In this document: in pieces, positions 61,874-64,000 of the stretch
How the letters are laid out: each line of letters opens with the position of its first letter
Numbering within the stretch: the stretch's first letter is position 1
Assembly: GCA_039821605.1 (NCBI GenBank)
Contig: JBCBNV010000001.1
Location: 310,001-374,000 of the forward strand
Direction: 5' to 3'
Length of the DNA stretch: 64,000 nucleotides
Source of the DNA: CALBPI01 sp039821605
GTDB lineage: Bacteria; Pseudomonadota; Gammaproteobacteria; Steroidobacterales; Woeseiaceae
The notes under the pieces: model-generated
What the model was told of the DNA's origin: nothing
The model's input: the letters and a program-made list of their open reading frames with translations, nothing else
The model's database searches: none
Made by a program: the position numbers and the translations under genes

Positions 61874-61912
61874 TGCACGCGGCCCACGGGCCGCGACACC
61901 CAGAGGTGCAGC

Positions 61913-62890
61913 ATGAACGTCATCGAACGAACTGACCTTGGCCGCACGCGCGGCAACGACTGTTTCCCATTACTGTTTGAGTGCCGCGACACGGCAAGCC
62001 TCGAACACAGCCTCGACTGGGTCAGCGGGCAGCGTGACGCGCTCGTGGCCCGCGCCGCCGCACACGGTGCCCTGCTATTCCGGGGCTTCGGTGTGACGAG
62101 CGACCACGACTTCGACGCATTCATCAAGGCGTTCGGCCTGCCTAACTTCACGTACGCCGAGTCGTTGTCAAACGCGGTGCGCGTCAATCGCACGGAACGC
62201 GTGTTCACCGCCAATGAGGCGCCGCCCGAGGCGGTGATCGACATGCACCACGAGATGGCGCAGACACCCGTGTTTCCGTCGCGGCTGTTCTTCTTCTGCG
62301 AGCAGGCGGCCGCGGGTGGCGGTGAGACGCCGCTGTGTCGATCGGACTGGTTGCTCGACGATCTCAGTGCCGAGTTGCCGGACTTCGTGGCGCGGTGCCG
62401 CGAGCTGGGCGTGCGCTACCGCAACGCCATGCCGGCCGAGGATGTCGCACGATCGGGTCAGGGCAGGAGTTGGGCGAGCACGCTCAGCGTCGACAGCCGC
62501 GATGCGGCTGAGGCCAGACTGGCTGCGCTGGGCTACGACTGGGAGTGGCTCGACGACGGCAGTCTTCGCGCCATCACGCCGGTTCTACCCGCCATCCGCA
62601 AGCTAAGCGATGGTCGCGAGGTGTTCTTCAATCAGCTCATCGCCGCTTACCGCGGCTGGAAAGATGCAGAGCGCGCCATCACGTTCGGCGACGATTCACC
62701 GTTTGCGCGTGACGACATGGAACGCGTTTGTGCGCTGGCCTCGGAGATCACGTTTGACACGCCCTGGGAGACGGGCGACGTCGTACTCGTGGATAACTTC
62801 CTCGTGATGCACGGGCGCCGACCGTTCACGGGGACGCGTCGGGTGCTGGCTTCGCTCGTGGCCGATGATGGGTCGCGGCTGGCGGCGTAG
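61913..62890 (+). CDS. TauD/TfdA-family Fe(II)/2-oxoglutarate dioxygenase
   Basis: 325 residues. The metal-binding triad is in EAVIDMHHEMAQTP (HxE or HxD-like; here H-H-E) and LVDNFLVMHGRRPFTG (distal His and the 2-oxoglutarate Arg). GALLFRGFGVTSDHDFDAFI is the usual N-terminal signature. Such enzymes hydroxylate small substrates including amino acids or sulfonates; SyrP-like members are close in layout. It is last in the three-gene run and may process a side group of the imported compound. Confidence 0.85.
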   Translation: MNVIERTDLGRTRGNDCFPLLFECRDTASLEHSLDWVSGQRDALVARAAAHGALLFRGFGVTSDHDFDAFIKAFGLPNFTYAESLSNAVRVNRTERVFTANEAPPEAVIDMHHEMAQTPVFPSRLFFFCEQAAAGGGETPLCRSDWLLDDLSAELPDFVARCRELGVRYRNAMPAEDVARSGQGRSWASTLSVDSRDAAEARLAALGYDWEWLDDGSLRAITPVLPAIRKLSDGREVFFNQLIAAYRGWKDAERAITFGDDSPFARDDMERVCALASEITFDTPWETGDVVLVDNFLVMHGRRPFTGTRRVLASLVADDGSRLAA

Positions 62891-62904
62891 TGCGGACGAC
62901 CGGG

Positions 62905-62940
62905 TGACAAATGTCAGCCCGAGCGGCTGACACGTGACAC
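62905..62940. promoter_or_regulatory. TGACA-type repeats upstream of TPR gene
   Basis: TGACAAATGTCA (62905-62916) is an inverted repeat and TGACACGTGACAC (62928-62940) holds a direct repeat of TGACAC. The two elements start 23 bp apart, about two helical turns, and are 68-100 bp upstream of the TPR gene. This looks like a paired binding site. Confidence 0.4.
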
Positions 62941-63007
62941 TAACGGCGCCGGCCAAAAAACCTGATCCTGTGGGTGTTCAATGCGAACCCACCCACAGGA
63001 GACTGTC

Positions 63008-63724
63008 ATGGAATCCAAGACTGTATTGGTCACTGGCCTGATCGCCAGCATCATTCTGATCGCCGCCAACGTCCAGGCGGGCAGCATCGATGCCGTTGAG
63101 CGCGCTAGCCGTAACAACGATCTGACGGCGCTCGAGATGCAACGCAGCGCCATCGTCGATGCCGACGCACCCTATCTCGCCGCACTGGCCGACTACCGAA
63201 TGGGAATCGCTCACAGCGTGCGCGCTGACGAGAAGTCGGCCGGAATTGCGTTGACCGCAGCCAGTGAGCAGCTCGAAGCGCTTATCAAAGCCGAGCCAAA
63301 GAACGCCGAAGCCTGGGCATTGCTCGCCAACGCATACGGCATGCGCATGGGGCTGAGCCCGTTCTCGGCCATGAAACTCGCTGGCAAGGCAGACCGCGCA
63401 AGGGCACGGGCACGACTGCTGGCGCCCGCCAATCCTCGCGTGTTGCTCATGGAAGGCATCGCGCTCTACAACACGCCGGGCATGTGGGGCGGTAGCAAGC
63501 CCAAAGCCATCGCGGTGCTCGATCAGGCCATCGCCGCCTACGAGGCGACGTCCGATTCGGGTTGGGGCTTTGCCGAGGCCCTTGTCTGGCGCGGACTGGG
63601 TCATTCCGAAACGGGTGACACGGCCGCGGCGGAGCGTGACTTCAAGCGCGCCGTGGAACTCGAGCCCGACTACGCCTGGGCGCAGTCGCTGCTCGCGCGC
63701 CAGCGCGCCGTCGCCAGCAACTGA
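63008..63724 (+). CDS. Secreted TPR-repeat protein
   Basis: 238 residues from the ATG at 63008 (AGGAG upstream), with a signal peptide (VTGLIASIILIAANVQA). Helical repeats typical of TPR modules are EQLEALIKAEPKNAEAWALL, ANPRVLLMEGIALYNTPGMW and ALVWRGLGHSETGDTAAAER with AVELEPDY. Probably periplasmic and involved in protein-protein contacts. Partner unknown. It is followed by a strong terminator. Confidence 0.8.
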   Translation: MESKTVLVTGLIASIILIAANVQAGSIDAVERASRNNDLTALEMQRSAIVDADAPYLAALADYRMGIAHSVRADEKSAGIALTAASEQLEALIKAEPKNAEAWALLANAYGMRMGLSPFSAMKLAGKADRARARARLLAPANPRVLLMEGIALYNTPGMWGGSKPKAIAVLDQAIAAYEATSDSGWGFAEALVWRGLGHSETGDTAAAERDFKRAVELEPDYAWAQSLLARQRAVASN

Positions 63725-63738
63725 ACGCGCAGTCTCCG

Positions 63739-63774
63739 CAGCGCGGCGGATTCAGGTCCGTCGCGCTGTTTTTT
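63739..63774 (+). terminator. Rho-independent terminator
   Basis: CAGCGCGGCGGA and TCCGTCGCGCTG form a strong stem with a TTCAGG loop, immediately followed by TTTTTT. It lies 14 bp after the TPR gene stop. Confidence 0.9.
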
Positions 63775-63782
63775 CGTCCATG

Positions 63783-63830
63783 ACTTGCCAGTATGGAAAG
63801 TAATTGATATAACTTTCCACTATGGAAAGT
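63783..63830. promoter_or_regulatory. Tandem operator-like inverted repeats
   Basis: ACTTGCCAGTATGGAAAGT (63783-63801) and ACTTTCCACTATGGAAAGT (63812-63830) are two copies of ACTTTCCA-N3-TGGAAAGT. The second is perfect and the first has one mismatch. They start 29 bp apart and lie just upstream of the gene that runs off the window end. Confidence 0.7.
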
Positions 63831-63847
63831 AAGTGCAGGTGGCGCGT

Positions 63848-64000
63848 GTGACGCATCAAGAAGACGGGCAAGCGGCTGATGCGTTGGAGCGGGCGGAGAC
63901 GCTGGCGTCGATCGCCGCGAGCCGCGGTGTGTACTCGCGCCGGGCCGCAATCTTCACGGCGATCTGGGCGGGCGCCGTCGCAGGACTCATGGTGGCTGAG
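63848..64000 (+). CDS. Membrane-protein gene, N-terminal fragment cut by window edge
   Basis: From a GTG at 63848 (AGGTGG upstream; a GTG at 63839 is also possible) an open frame continues to the end of the window. It reads VTHQEDGQAADALERAETLA and on to a hydrophobic segment (AIFTAIWAGAVAGLMVAE), so it probably starts with a cytoplasmic helix and a membrane helix. Function unknown. It is preceded by the tandem inverted repeats. Confidence 0.55.
   Translation, partial: MTHQEDGQAADALERAETLASIAASRGVYSRRAAIFTAIWAGAVAGLMVAE

Overview
This is a GC-rich bacterial chromosome segment, probably from a free-living gammaproteobacterium. The support is a TonB-dependent receptor with a LacI-type regulator, a TorF-type porin behind a sigma-54 promoter, type II NADH dehydrogenase, HemG-like flavodoxin, ECF sigma/anti-sigma genes and chromosomal-integron attC sites. 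No rRNA, tRNA, CRISPR array or transposase was seen, and no marker fixes the genus.

Layout. 0-13 kb is mostly core-like: a NarL-type two-component pair (regulator cut by the window edge), a DUF2306 protein, an ECF sigma / HEAT-repeat anti-sigma / twin DUF4097 operon with a visible ECF promoter, ndh, glyoxalase-fold and small membrane proteins, and a di-haem peroxidase lipoprotein facing a LytTR regulator. 13-17 kb holds an M50 membrane protease, a nucleotidyltransferase and a first cluster of integron cassettes (zinc-ribbon/membrane-protein pair and HigBA toxin-antitoxin). 17-21.5 kb is a LytS/LytTR two-component system followed by two divergent genes for secreted proteins. Both genes carry the same LytTR-type site exactly 121 bp from their starts, so this looks like a self-contained regulatory unit. 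21.5-29.7 kb carries a CPBP protease, secreted proteins, an unusual AhpD-like / Ca-repeat lipoprotein, and a LysR plus PhlG-like hydrolase pair.

30.1-33.6 kb is a second attC cassette cluster. It holds three intact genes that look like anti-phage functions (a P-loop ATPase resembling the Sll1717 family, an Abi_C protein and a SieB-like protein) and a truncated PIN-domain gene. No integron integrase is in the window, so both clusters are CALIN-like (attC sites without a visible integrase). 34-41 kb has a diguanylate cyclase with a decayed partial duplicate of itself, a HemG-like flavodoxin, galactokinase plus GH36 alpha-galactosidase, and a membrane alpha/beta hydrolase. 41-49 kb has the porin with its NtrC-like and sigma-54 sites, a membrane-tethered LuxR protein, an S9 peptidase and a very large secreted zincin-like protein. 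49-54 kb has a Tat-exported PhoX, a DUF302 lipoprotein and a metzincin-like protease. 54-63 kb is a catabolic locus: sodium symporter, TonB receptor with a perfect LacI-type operator, LacI regulator, Gfo/Idh/MocA oxidoreductase, aldo/keto reductase and a TauD-family dioxygenase. The window ends with a TPR protein, a strong terminator and tandem operator-like repeats before a truncated membrane-protein gene.

All functions are read from motifs and family memory; no database search was run.
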